A stretch of DNA of 6,947 nucleotides. Origin: Betaproteobacteria bacterium SG8_40 (GTDB lineage Bacteria > Pseudomonadota > Gammaproteobacteria > Burkholderiales > Eutrophovitaceae). Of the stretch, positions 1 through 6,325 are shown piece by piece. The stretch's first letter is position 1. Every line of letters starts with the position of its first letter. The stretch is taken from NCBI GenBank assembly GCA_001304425.1, contig LJTS01000144.1:1-6947 (forward strand), in the 5' to 3' direction. The notes beneath the pieces were generated by a model. The model saw nothing but the letters and a program-made list of their open reading frames with translations. It searched no databases and was not told the origin of the DNA. Both the position numbers and the translations under genes were made by a program.

Positions 1-480
1 AGCTTGCCCAATGACAAGACGGTGTGGGAAGCGGTATCCGGCGGTCAGGACATCCTGACTGTCGGCAAGTTTGAATTACCGTCGCGCGCCTACCTTGGCC
101 GCTTCAATTTCAAGGGCGCGGACCAGCAGAAACTGGTCGGCAACCTTTCAGGCGGTGAACGAGGCCGCCTTCATCTGGCAAAGACGCTTATTGCCGGGGG
201 CAATGTATTGTTGCTCGACGAACCTTCGAATGACCTTGACGTCGAGACGCTGCGCGCGCTCGAAGACGCGTTGCTCGAATTCGCCGGCTCGGTGCTGGTG
301 ATCTCTCACGACCGTTGGTTCCTCGATCGAATCGCAACCCACATACTTGCCTTCGAGGGCGATTCACATGTTGAATTCTTTGCCGGTAATTACCAGGAAT
401 ACGAGGCGGACAAGAAGAAGCGACTTGGCGAAGAGGCGGCACGGCCGCACCGCCTGCGCTACAAGCCCTTGAAGGTCTAG
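1..480 (+). CDS. ettA: EttA, energy-dependent translational throttle ABC-F ATPase (3' part)
   Basis: This is the C-terminal 159 residues of an ABC-F protein, open at the left window edge in frame 1. EttA binds the ribosomal E site and couples ATP/ADP state to the first steps of translation elongation; it is cytosolic. The fragment carries most of the second nucleotide-binding domain: the signature LSGGERGR at fragment residues 49-56, Walker B VLLLDEP at 69-75 with catalytic Glu74, the D-loop NDLD at 77-80, and the H-loop SHDRWF at 102-107. The Walker A of this domain lies upstream of the window. The 'PSRAYLGRFNFKG' stretch before the signature and the basic tail ending in RLRYKPLKV match the EttA subfamily rather than Uup or YheS. 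The complete family protein is about 555 residues. The next gene, 71 nt downstream on the same strand, is unrelated. Confidence 0.95.
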   Translation, partial: SLPNDKTVWEAVSGGQDILTVGKFELPSRAYLGRFNFKGADQQKLVGNLSGGERGRLHLAKTLIAGGNVLLLDEPSNDLDVETLRALEDALLEFAGSVLVISHDRWFLDRIATHILAFEGDSHVEFFAGNYQEYEADKKKRLGEEAARPHRLRYKPLKV

Positions 481-500
481 AATTGGAAACGGCGTCTCCC

Positions 501-525
501 GGCAGCGGGTAACTGCCCATGTTTT
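501..525 (+). terminator. Weak candidate terminator after ettA
   Basis: A 5-bp stem (GGCAG at 501-505 pairing with CTGCC at 513-517, 7-nt loop) lies 20 nt after the ettA stop and is followed by CATG and four T residues (522-525). The stem is short and the T-tract is broken from it, so this is only a possible intrinsic terminator separating ettA from the DUF1353-like array. Confidence 0.2.
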
Positions 526-551
526 ACAGCTGACGAGGTCCTGCTCCGGTA

Positions 552-1190
552 ATGCGTTCGAGATTTCACGGTTTGCTGATTTTTCTCACGTTTGCATGTG
601 GCATCGCATTCGCTGCAGAAGAGGCCCGCTTCGAAGGCAGGGTGGTGCTGGAGTGGGTGGACGAGACGCCCTACGTCGCAGCCATGCGGCTGGTAGAGCC
701 GTTTGCCTTTCATCAGCAGGGCGGCAAGATCTGGGCGGCCCCCGCCGGCAGCATCGTTGACGGCCGGGCCGTCCCGCCGCTGTTTGCCGGCTTGATGGGA
801 TTGCCGTTCGAGGGCGGCTTTCGCAAGACGGCGGTCATCTACGACTATGCAGCCAAGGCACAGACGCAGCCCTGGCTGGACGCGCAGCGCATGTTCTACG
901 AAGGCAGTATTGTCGAAGGTATCCTGCCGATAGAGGCGAAGGTCATGTACATGTTGCTCAACGCCGCGGGCTCGCGCTGGGAGGTTCGTGAGACGAGTAC
1001 TTGCTTCAGCCACTGCCACACGGGCGAGAGCGAACTGGTGTGGCGGCCGATCGTTGACGACGAGCCGATCATGGCGTTGGCGAGCTGGGTGCGGCAAGAG
1101 GATCCCTCGCTCGAAGAAGTGGAGCAGCGTGTGAGCGACGTCATCGTGCATCCCGGGCCGCATGTTTTCGGACATGTGCGCAAACGCTGA
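552..1190 (+). CDS. Exported DUF1353-like protein, array copy 1
   Basis: This 212-residue protein has a Sec signal peptide (basic start MRSRF, hydrophobic core about 8-19, likely cleavage near the AFA-A at 19-22), so it should act in the periplasm or at the cell surface. Residues 26-145 resemble the uncharacterised DUF1353 family: W61, PAGxxVDGRxVPP (64-76), GLPFEGGFRKTA (83-94), YDYA (97-100), PW..AQRMF (107-115), EAKVMYMLL (128-136) and RWEV (142-145). A C-x3-C-H motif follows (C151, C155, H156), then a tail with DPSL (184-187) and GPHV (202-205). ATG 552 is the first in-frame start after the TGA at 531; GAGG at 535-538 is 13 nt upstream, so the ribosome site is poor. It is the first of three consecutive paralogues and about 60% identical to copy 2 over 120 core positions by hand count. 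Biochemical function is unknown. Confidence 0.85.
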   Translation: MRSRFHGLLIFLTFACGIAFAAEEARFEGRVVLEWVDETPYVAAMRLVEPFAFHQQGGKIWAAPAGSIVDGRAVPPLFAGLMGLPFEGGFRKTAVIYDYAAKAQTQPWLDAQRMFYEGSIVEGILPIEAKVMYMLLNAAGSRWEVRETSTCFSHCHTGESELVWRPIVDDEPIMALASWVRQEDPSLEEVEQRVSDVIVHPGPHVFGHVRKR

Positions 1191-1212
1191 TTCCGGTGGG
1201 CATGGAGTGCGG

Positions 1213-1235
1213 GCGCCGGGTTTGCCGGCCGGCGC
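1213..1235 (+). repeat. GC-rich inverted repeat between array copies 1 and 2
   Basis: GCGCCGG (1213-1219) pairs perfectly with CCGGCGC (1229-1235) across a 9-nt loop. An alternative 5-bp stem (GCCGG 1215-1219 with CCGGC 1225-1229) competes with it, and the right half contains the 10-nt palindrome at 1224-1233. It begins 22 nt after the copy 1 stop. No T-tract follows, so it may stabilise the 3' end of the copy 1 transcript or attenuate read-through rather than act as a standard terminator. The rest of the 199-nt gap shows no recognisable gene or RNA. Confidence 0.4.
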
Positions 1236-1389
1236 GACGGCTGATCCCGTAACTTCCGGCTAACGAAAGTGGCCGGGTGGTACATCCGGTGATGCTTGAG
1301 AGGCCGAGCAGACCGGACAGCCGGCTGACGCGACGATCAATTGACCCGGAAAGCGGCAGTCACCCAAGAGCTTGGACAACATCGACGCA

Positions 1390-2031
1390 ATGTACAGGTT
1401 TCTCTTCACGATCCTCGTTTTCGCTCTGAACTGCGGAGCGCATGCGGCAGGGGAGATCGAGCCGGAAGGCAACCGTTTTCACGGTCGCGTCGTTGTCGAA
1501 TGGGTCGACGATCCGTTCGTTCCGTTGTTACGGGTCGTCGAGGATTTTTATTTTTTCCAGGGCGACGGCAAGGTCTGGAAGACCCCGGCCGGCGCGGTTG
1601 TGGCCGGACGTTCGATTCCGCCACTGTTCATTCAACTCATAGGCCATCCGTTTGAAAGCGGTTTCCGCAAAACGGCAATTACCTATGACTATGCGGTCAC
1701 GGCAAGGAAGCATCCATGGCGGGACGCAGACCGCATGTTCTACGACGGCGCGGTGACCGAAGGCGTGCTGCCTGTTGAGGCAAAAGTGATGTATTTGCTT
1801 CTCTATGCGACCGGGCCGCGCTGGGCCGTCTCCGGAACACGCGATTGTCATGGGCGCTGCCATCGCCGCGACGAGGATCTGGCGTGGAGTCCACAGGTCG
1901 ATCACGAGCAGATCCTCTCATTGGCAAGCTGGATTCACGCAGAGGATCCTTCGCTTGATGCGATAGAGCAGCATGCGGACAAGGTGATTCTGCAGGCGGG
2001 GCCGCATGTTGTAGGCCCGTTCAGGCATTAG
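1390..2031 (+). CDS. Exported DUF1353-like protein, array copy 2
   Basis: This is a 213-residue paralogue of the genes on either side. The signal peptide is MYRFLFTILVFALNCGAHA, with likely cleavage after Ala19. The DUF1353-like core has W63, PAGxxVAGRSIPP (66-78), GHPFESGFRKTA (85-96), YDYA (99-102), PW..ADRMF (109-117), EAKVMYLLL (130-138) and RWAV (144-147), then the C-x3-C-H motif at C153, C157, H158, and a tail with DPSL and GPHV. I chose ATG 1390 because it puts the hydrophobic signal core near the N-terminus, as in copy 3. A TTG at 1372 in the same frame would add six residues, and neither start has a good Shine-Dalgarno. The core 'VEWxDDPFVP' is shared with copy 3, so copies 2 and 3 may be the closer pair in the N-terminal part. 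Function is unknown. Confidence 0.84.
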   Translation: MYRFLFTILVFALNCGAHAAGEIEPEGNRFHGRVVVEWVDDPFVPLLRVVEDFYFFQGDGKVWKTPAGAVVAGRSIPPLFIQLIGHPFESGFRKTAITYDYAVTARKHPWRDADRMFYDGAVTEGVLPVEAKVMYLLLYATGPRWAVSGTRDCHGRCHRRDEDLAWSPQVDHEQILSLASWIHAEDPSLDAIEQHADKVILQAGPHVVGPFRH

Positions 2032-2068
2032 CACGGGTGCCTTGTCGCATCACCGCTGCATTTCTCGG

Positions 2069-2074
2069 TATGAT
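2069..2074 (+). promoter_or_regulatory. Possible -10 element upstream of array copy 3
   Basis: TATGAT matches the sigma-70 -10 consensus at five of six positions and lies 81 nt before the chosen start of copy 3. The best -35-like hexamer, TTGTCG at 2042-2047, sits 21 nt upstream, which is too far for a strong promoter. It would fit copy 3 having its own promoter, but support is weak. Confidence 0.22.
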
Positions 2075-2155
2075 TGAGCGGGCCGGGCGGAGCGTTGGTG
2101 CCGAAAAGCCGGTGGTAGGGAACGATATGTGTATGACGTACGAGGCAGAGGGCGG

Positions 2156-2833
2156 ATGAACCGGTTGATATTTGCCATTGCGGCAGCGGCGTTCTCGGCA
2201 GGCATACTGGCCGCCGAAACAGCGGATATAGACAGCGGTACGTTCGACGGCAAAGTGGTCGTCGAGTGGCTGGATGATCCTTTTGTGCCGACCATGCGTC
2301 TGGTGGAGCCGTTTGGATTCCGTCAGTCCAAAGGAAAGGTCTGGCAGGTGCCCGAGGGACACATCGTCAAAGGCCGTGGCATGCCGCCGTTGTTTCGCTA
2401 CCTGATCGGGCAGCCATTCAGTGGCGGGTTTCGCAAGTCGGCAATCGTCTACGATCACGCCACACAGGCGATGGAGAATCCATGGGACGAAGCGCAACGC
2501 ATGTTCCTCGAGGCGAGCGTCTCCGAAGGCGTCAGCGGGCCTGAAGCGAAAGCCATGTATATGCTGCTGCGCGCGCAAGGTTCGCGCTGGGAGGTCCCTG
2601 GTTCGCGCTGTTACGGCAGTTGTCATGGCAAGACGGAGCCACTGCTATGGCGTCCCGTCGTCGACGAGGCAATGGTTGCCGATTTGCTCGGATGGGTGCG
2701 TCGCGACGATCCGTCTCTGGTAAATATCGAGCAACGCGCCGAAAGGGCAGTTCTGGACCGGGGTCCTCACGTTTTCCCAGTCGAGCGGTGTCTGATTTTC
2801 TCGGGTTCGACCCTGGTCGGGCGTTCGTGCTGA
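2156..2833 (+). CDS. Exported DUF1353-like protein, array copy 3, with extended C-terminus
   Basis: This is a 225-residue third paralogue. ATG 2156 is chosen over an in-frame GTG at 2129 because it gives a clean signal peptide (MNRLIFAIAAAAFSAGILAA) and has AGAGGG at 2147-2152 and GAGG at 2142-2145 upstream. The core has W63, P66 with VKGRGMPP (71-78), GQPFSGGFRKSA (85-96), YDHA (99-102), PW..AQRMF (109-117), EAKAMYMLL (130-138) and RWEV (144-147). The C-x3-C-H motif is C152, C156, H157. After GPHVF the sister proteins end within 5-6 residues, but this one continues for 18, ending in Cys. Cys212 (TGT at 2789-2791) is one base from a TGA stop that would restore the usual length. The gene is otherwise intact and faces the convergent transporter gene. 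Function is unknown. Confidence 0.84.
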   Translation: MNRLIFAIAAAAFSAGILAAETADIDSGTFDGKVVVEWLDDPFVPTMRLVEPFGFRQSKGKVWQVPEGHIVKGRGMPPLFRYLIGQPFSGGFRKSAIVYDHATQAMENPWDEAQRMFLEASVSEGVSGPEAKAMYMLLRAQGSRWEVPGSRCYGSCHGKTEPLLWRPVVDEAMVADLLGWVRRDDPSLVNIEQRAERAVLDRGPHVFPVERCLIFSGSTLVGRSC

Positions 2834-2916
2834 TCGTCATGCCGGCCCTTAACCCGCTGGCGGATTTCCCGTGGTTGTTGCGTCGGATGTCAGAAAGAAC
2901 TCACGATTCCCGGACC

Positions 2917-2928
2917 CGCTTGCAAGCG
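2917..2928. repeat. 12-bp perfect palindrome between convergent genes
   Basis: CGCTTGCAAGCG is its own reverse complement and lies in the 105-nt gap between the stop of array copy 3 and the stop of the transporter gene. As a hairpin it has only a four-base-pair stem after allowing for a loop, so a bidirectional terminator is doubtful; a protein-binding site or chance is equally possible. Nothing else is evident in this gap. Confidence 0.25.
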
Positions 2929-2938
2929 TGTTTGCGTG

Positions 2939-3853
2939 TCATTGCGGCCCACGGGTAACGAGGACAAGACCGGCGATCAGGATGAGCAGTCCGGTAATTT
3001 GCAATCTGCCAAAGCGTTCGCCGAAAACGCGCCGTGAGATCACGTAGCTGAATAACAGTTCGATCAGGGCCAGAGTGCGTACATGTGCGACGGGCTCGAT
3101 TGCCATCGCCGTGAACCATCCGGCCGAAGCGGTGGCGCCACTTAACCCGGCAAGCAGCGACGTACGCCACGCACGTAGCACCCGTGTCAGCAATCCCGGT
3201 TGATATAGCCTCAGAAACGCTGACATGACAGCCGTTTGCAGCAACTGTGCACCGAGCAAGGTGCAAGCTGCCGCTATCAGGAACGGCGCCTCCAGCGCCA
3301 GGGCCGCGCCCCGATAGCCGACTGCCGAGAACGCGAAACTGCTTCCGGATGCCAGGCCAAGTAACGCTGATCGGGTGGTCAATCCGCCGATGAGCGTGCG
3401 AATCGGCCGTTCGCGGTCGACGGGGGTGAGTAACATGACCCCCAGAGTGCCGAGGACCACGGCAGCAACGGTCGTCGATGCCAAAGGGTCGCCCAGAAAG
3501 GCGAAGCCGAACACGGCAACCTGCATAACCTCACTCTTGGAATACGCAACACCGATGGTGAAGTTCTGCTCGCGCATGGTACGCAGCAGCAGCGCGGTTC
3601 CCGCAATCTGGCTGAGCGCGCCCAGGACGAGCCAGCCGACGAAAGCGCCATCGATCGTCGGCAGTTCGTAGTTACCTGCCAGGGATACTGCCAGCAGCCA
3701 CAGCGCAGCGAACGGCAAGCCGTACAGGAAGCGCACCAGCGTCGCGCCGAGCGTGCCAAGATCCGTGCTCAGGTGACGCTGCGTGGCATTGCGTAACGTC
3801 TGTGCGGCGGCGGCCGCAATCGTAATGGGGATCCACAACCACCAGGGCGGCAT
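2939..3853 (-). CDS. EamA/DMT-superfamily inner-membrane transporter
   Basis: This 304-residue, highly hydrophobic protein has about ten membrane segments (roughly 5-21, 34-60, 68-90, 100-121, 126-143, 163-182, 188-212, 232-254, 258-275, 284-300), the length and two-half layout of the drug/metabolite transporter superfamily. Each half ends in the family's usual pattern: 'YSKSEVMQVAVFGFAFLGDP' (about 104-123) followed by a Gly-rich helix, and 'ALIELLFSYVISRRVFGERF' (about 262-281) followed by 'GLLILIAGLVLV'. Members export amino acids, metabolites or drugs; the substrate cannot be read from sequence. The start lies 9 nt after the SDR stop on the same strand, so the two are probably co-transcribed, with translation of this gene coupled or near-coupled. 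GGGG immediately before the ATG is too close for an ideal ribosome site. Confidence 0.88.
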   Translation of the reverse strand: MPPWWLWIPITIAAAAAQTLRNATQRHLSTDLGTLGATLVRFLYGLPFAALWLLAVSLAGNYELPTIDGAFVGWLVLGALSQIAGTALLLRTMREQNFTIGVAYSKSEVMQVAVFGFAFLGDPLASTTVAAVVLGTLGVMLLTPVDRERPIRTLIGGLTTRSALLGLASGSSFAFSAVGYRGAALALEAPFLIAAACTLLGAQLLQTAVMSAFLRLYQPGLLTRVLRAWRTSLLAGLSGATASAGWFTAMAIEPVAHVRTLALIELLFSYVISRRVFGERFGRLQITGLLILIAGLVLVTRGPQ

Positions 3854-3862
3854 CCCCGCTGC

Positions 3863-4621
3863 TCAGCCGCGCCCGACGAATGGCATCTTGGTAGCCATGA
3901 TGGTCATGAACTGAACATTCGTATCGAGTGGCAGGTTCGCCATATACAAGGTCGCCGAGGCAACCTCCTTCACGTCCATCATTGCTTCGGGTTTGATCGA
4001 GCCGTCGGCCTGAGGCACACCTTTGGCCATCCTTGCGGCAAGTTCGGTCATGGCGTTGCCGATATCGATCTGGCCGCAGGCAATGTCATATTTGCGCCCA
4101 TCGAGAGAGGCGCACTTGGTCAAGCCGGTCACTGCATGTTTGGTCGCGGTGTATGGCGCGGAATTGGGGCGAGGCGCGTGCGCCGAAATCGATCCATTAT
4201 TGATAATGCGCCCGCCGCGCGGATCCTGGTCCTTCATGATGCGGAATGCTTCCTGAATGCACAGAAACATGCCCGTCAGATTGATATCGACGACATTCTT
4301 CCACTGCTCGACGGTCAGCTCTTCGAGGGGAACGCCGGGGGCATTCACCCCCGCATTGTTGAACAGCACGTCGAGGCGGCCGAATTTCTTGCGGGTCGTC
4401 GCAAACAGGTTGGCTACCGCTTTGGCATCGCTCACGTCAGTGGGAACGGCAATGGCGGCCGAGCCGTTGGCACCCGCTTCCTTTATCGTGGCCTCGAGCG
4501 CATCCTTGCGCCGCCCGGCGAGCGCGACACGATAGCCATTGTCCAGAAAGGCAAGCGCCACCGCCTTGCCGATACCGCTGCCCGCTCCTGTGACGATTGC
4601 AACCTTGTCATTTGAAGCCAT
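3863..4621 (-). CDS. Classical SDR-family NAD(P)-dependent oxidoreductase
   Basis: This 252-residue cytosolic short-chain dehydrogenase/reductase has the family's usual length. The dinucleotide-binding TGxxxGIG motif is at 11-18 (TGAGSGIG), the adenine-ring Asp62-Val63 follows, and NNAG is at 88-91. The catalytic tetrad is Asn114, Ser144, Tyr157 and Lys161 (YTATK). Arg37-Arg38 after the second strand suggests NADP(H) preference, an inference. The segment after the active site reads CGQIDIGNAMTELA, without the Pro-Gly often found there, but this variant is seen in a subset of SDRs. The substrate is not identifiable. It has a strong ribosome site (AGGGAG, 7-nt spacer) and is the first gene of a likely unit with the EamA transporter. 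It is transcribed divergently from the exported-protein gene starting at 4856. Confidence 0.93.
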   Translation of the reverse strand: MASNDKVAIVTGAGSGIGKAVALAFLDNGYRVALAGRRKDALEATIKEAGANGSAAIAVPTDVSDAKAVANLFATTRKKFGRLDVLFNNAGVNAPGVPLEELTVEQWKNVVDINLTGMFLCIQEAFRIMKDQDPRGGRIINNGSISAHAPRPNSAPYTATKHAVTGLTKCASLDGRKYDIACGQIDIGNAMTELAARMAKGVPQADGSIKPEAMMDVKEVASATLYMANLPLDTNVQFMTIMATKMPFVGRG

Positions 4622-4628
4622 TTCGAAT

Positions 4629-4634
4629 CTCCCT
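4629..4634 (-). promoter_or_regulatory. Shine-Dalgarno of the SDR gene
   Basis: Reading the minus strand, AGGGAG precedes the ATG at 4621-4619 with a 7-nt spacer. This is the best ribosome-binding site in the window and fixes the SDR start. The rest of the 234-nt divergent gap must carry promoters for both directions, but I see no convincing -35/-10 pair. Confidence 0.7.
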
Positions 4635-4845
4635 GAATATTTGAGTTTAGTGATCCTGCACCACTACCGGCGCTGGTTTCCCCCGACCGCCAGATGATAC
4701 CGTCAAACGGTGCCGCGCCGCCGATGCGCGGCTTGGCGACGGATACCATGCAAGAGAGCGGCTACCCGGCGCGGGCGCATGCAAGCGATCGGGACTGCGA
4801 AAGTGGGGATCGCGCCGGAGGCGGTACACTTGCACTTTTCGCCTT

Positions 4846-4850
4846 GGAGG
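4846..4850 (+). promoter_or_regulatory. Shine-Dalgarno deciding the start at 4856
   Basis: GGAGG lies 5 nt before ATG 4856. The reading frame is open further upstream to an ATG at 4694, but only the 4856 start has both this ribosome site and an N-terminal signal peptide. An out-of-frame ATG at 4852 sits inside the spacer. Confidence 0.7.
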
Positions 4851-4855
4851 CATGG

Positions 4856-5671
4856 ATGCCCCGTCTTGCCAGAGCAATGGGCGCAGGGTTGTTGTTTATC
4901 CTGGTCGTTTTCCTGGGACCGACACGCGCCGAACAGTTTCGCGACAGCGAGCCAAGTGAACAGGCTCTCAAATCTGCGGCGGTATCCCGCCTCGCGCGCA
5001 GCCTCGATCCGGCTTTGCCTATCGCTGTGGGCAAGGCCGTAGTCAGGCAGGCGGCGTTGCTGCGGGCGCGCGAGCTGCTGGCGGAGCATGGCGCCCATGC
5101 CGGACTGGACAACGGATGGAACCCGACAGCCCCTGAATGGCAACAAGCGGAAAGCACATTGATGCAGGATGCCGTTGCGCTTATCGGCAATCAGATCGAA
5201 ACGCCCGAATGGTTTTATGCAGTGCTGCGGAGAGAAATAGATCGCACGCTCGATGGTGAGGAGGCAGACTATATTGCTACGCATTTCACGACCGAAGTCG
5301 GCAAGGAGCAGCGCATCCTGCTGGAGATGCGGCTGGTTGGCGAGGTGCTGATGGCGAACTACACTTTTACCAACCGGATTGACTACAACGTACCGGGGCT
5401 GGAAGATGACCTGGAACAATTGTCAGCCGATTACTGGAAACTCGAGCCGTTTCGCACGCGTGATTTCATGAACGACCCGCAAGCGATCAGGTTTGCGGGC
5501 CAATCGGCCGGGTTGAAATATACGCGGATGCTGGCGATCAGCGGCATCGAGGGTTTCATCCAGCACATTGACTCGGTCGCTGTCGAGGCTGTCCGGTCTG
5601 TTGATCGATCGGAACACGTCATCGGCAGGTACATCGAAGCGTATCGTCAGCGCACCAGGGCCGAAAGATAG
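4856..5671 (+). CDS. Exported helical protein of unknown function (DUF2059-like segment)
   Basis: From ATG 4856 this is 271 residues with a clear Sec signal peptide (MPRLARAMGAGLLFILVVFLGPTRA, cleavage likely after Ala25), so the mature protein should be periplasmic. The rest looks mostly alpha-helical, charged and without cysteine. Residues about 131-165 (TLDGEEADYIATHFTTEVGKEQRI and following) resemble the 'E-E...I..FF.T..G..Q' pattern of DUF2059-type proteins, a weak resemblance by eye. A second helical segment (about 215-262) ends in a basic tail. No catalytic motif is recognisable. It is divergent from the SDR and 165 nt upstream of the VOC gene, so neither neighbour clearly indicates its role. 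The same frame is open back to 4694, but that extension lacks a ribosome site and would bury the signal peptide. Confidence 0.78.
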   Translation: MPRLARAMGAGLLFILVVFLGPTRAEQFRDSEPSEQALKSAAVSRLARSLDPALPIAVGKAVVRQAALLRARELLAEHGAHAGLDNGWNPTAPEWQQAESTLMQDAVALIGNQIETPEWFYAVLRREIDRTLDGEEADYIATHFTTEVGKEQRILLEMRLVGEVLMANYTFTNRIDYNVPGLEDDLEQLSADYWKLEPFRTRDFMNDPQAIRFAGQSAGLKYTRMLAISGIEGFIQHIDSVAVEAVRSVDRSEHVIGRYIEAYRQRTRAER

Positions 5672-5836
5672 AAGGACGAAGCGCCTTGTGCGTGCGGAGA
5701 TTCCCAGCGCCACTACCCGCATCCGACTTGTCGTATTGCGCGGTCACCGTTTTCGAACGAACATTGACCGATTCTCGATTCAACCGATCAAGACAGATAA
5801 GTCCACCAAGTCAAGTCCATCCCGAAAGTTGACACC

Positions 5837-6256
5837 ATGACCGAGCGTCCGCCCTTTCATCTCGCTTTTCCCGTTGACGACCTGGCTGCGGCGCGTCGTT
5901 TTTACGGTGAGTTGCTCGGCTGCCGCGAAGGACGATCGGCTGCGGACTGGGTGGATTTCGACTTCTACGGACACCAGATCGTGGCGCATCTAACGGACCA
6001 AGCAGCGACGATTGCCACAAATGCTGTCGATGGAGACGATGTGCCGGTGCGCCATTTCGGTGTCGTACTTGGAATGTCGCAATGGCAGGACATCTCCCGG
6101 CGGCTCAAGGATGCCGGAGCCGATTTCATCATCGAGCCGCACATCCGGTTTGCCGGCCAGCCGGGCGAGCAGGCGACGCTGTTTGTTCGCGATCCAAGCG
6201 GCAATGCGCTCGAGTTCAAGGCCTTTGCCGATCCGGCGCGCCTGTTTGCAAAGTGA
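5837..6256 (+). CDS. VOC-superfamily protein (glyoxalase/extradiol dioxygenase fold)
   Basis: This 139-residue single-chain vicinal-oxygen-chelate protein has two beta-alpha-beta-beta-beta modules. Module 1 starts 'FHLAFPVDDLAAARRFYGELLGC' (7-29); module 2 starts 'RHFGVVLGMSQWQDI' (72-86) and ends 'LFVRDPSGNALEFKAF' (115-130), the family's hallmark ending. Likely metal ligands are His8, His73 and Glu126, with His46 and His51 nearby. It most resembles the small predicted extradiol-dioxygenase-like proteins (COG3565 type), which usually act as dimers in the cytosol; the reaction is not established. The ATG has only a weak GAAAG upstream. The preceding 165-nt gap contains TTGACC at 5764-5769 as a possible -35 box but no properly spaced -10. 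Confidence 0.9.
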   Translation: MTERPPFHLAFPVDDLAAARRFYGELLGCREGRSAADWVDFDFYGHQIVAHLTDQAATIATNAVDGDDVPVRHFGVVLGMSQWQDISRRLKDAGADFIIEPHIRFAGQPGEQATLFVRDPSGNALEFKAFADPARLFAK

Positions 6257-6320
6257 CAGACCGGACGGTCCGGATGACAGTCATGGCAAGGATGAGTATG
6301 CGTCGTAACCCGAAGAACGT

Positions 6321-6325
6321 AAGGA
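6321..6325 (+). promoter_or_regulatory. Shine-Dalgarno deciding the GTG start of the MscS-family gene
   Basis: AAGGA lies 9 nt before GTG 6335, and an in-frame TAA at 6320-6322 overlaps it. This excludes longer upstream starts and supports GTG as the initiation codon. Confidence 0.65.

Noticed and set aside
477..1175. 232-codon minus-strand frame opposite array copy 1
   Set aside because: It mirrors the high-GC codon pattern of the plus-strand gene, has no recognisable domain, and the plus strand encodes a conserved paralogue with a signal peptide.
2021..2626. 201-codon minus-strand frame opposite array copy 3
   Set aside because: Low-complexity Arg/His-rich translation with no family resemblance; it is a shadow of the conserved plus-strand gene.
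552..2833. Phage remnant interpretation of the DUF1353-like array
   Set aside because: There are no integrase, structural, lysis or attachment-site features nearby, and the proteins have Sec signal peptides and chromosomal-type neighbours.
4136..4615. 159-codon plus-strand frame inside the SDR gene
   Set aside because: The minus strand carries the full SDR catalytic motif set; the antisense translation shows no domain and no ribosome site.
4694..4855. In-frame N-terminal extension of the exported protein gene from ATG 4694
   Set aside because: No ribosome site before 4694, composition unlike a mature protein, and it would bury the signal peptide that begins at 4856.
4703..5419. 238-codon minus-strand frame opposite the exported helical protein
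   Set aside because: The plus strand has a Shine-Dalgarno and a signal peptide; the antisense product has no recognisable features.
5764..5800. TTGACC with downstream AGATAA as a promoter for the VOC gene
   Set aside because: The spacing between the two boxes is about 25 nt, far from the usual 16-18, so I do not call a promoter.
6261..6273. Small inverted repeat CCGGA-CGG-TCCGG after the VOC gene
   Set aside because: A 5-bp stem with a 3-nt loop and no T-tract is too weak to call a terminator.
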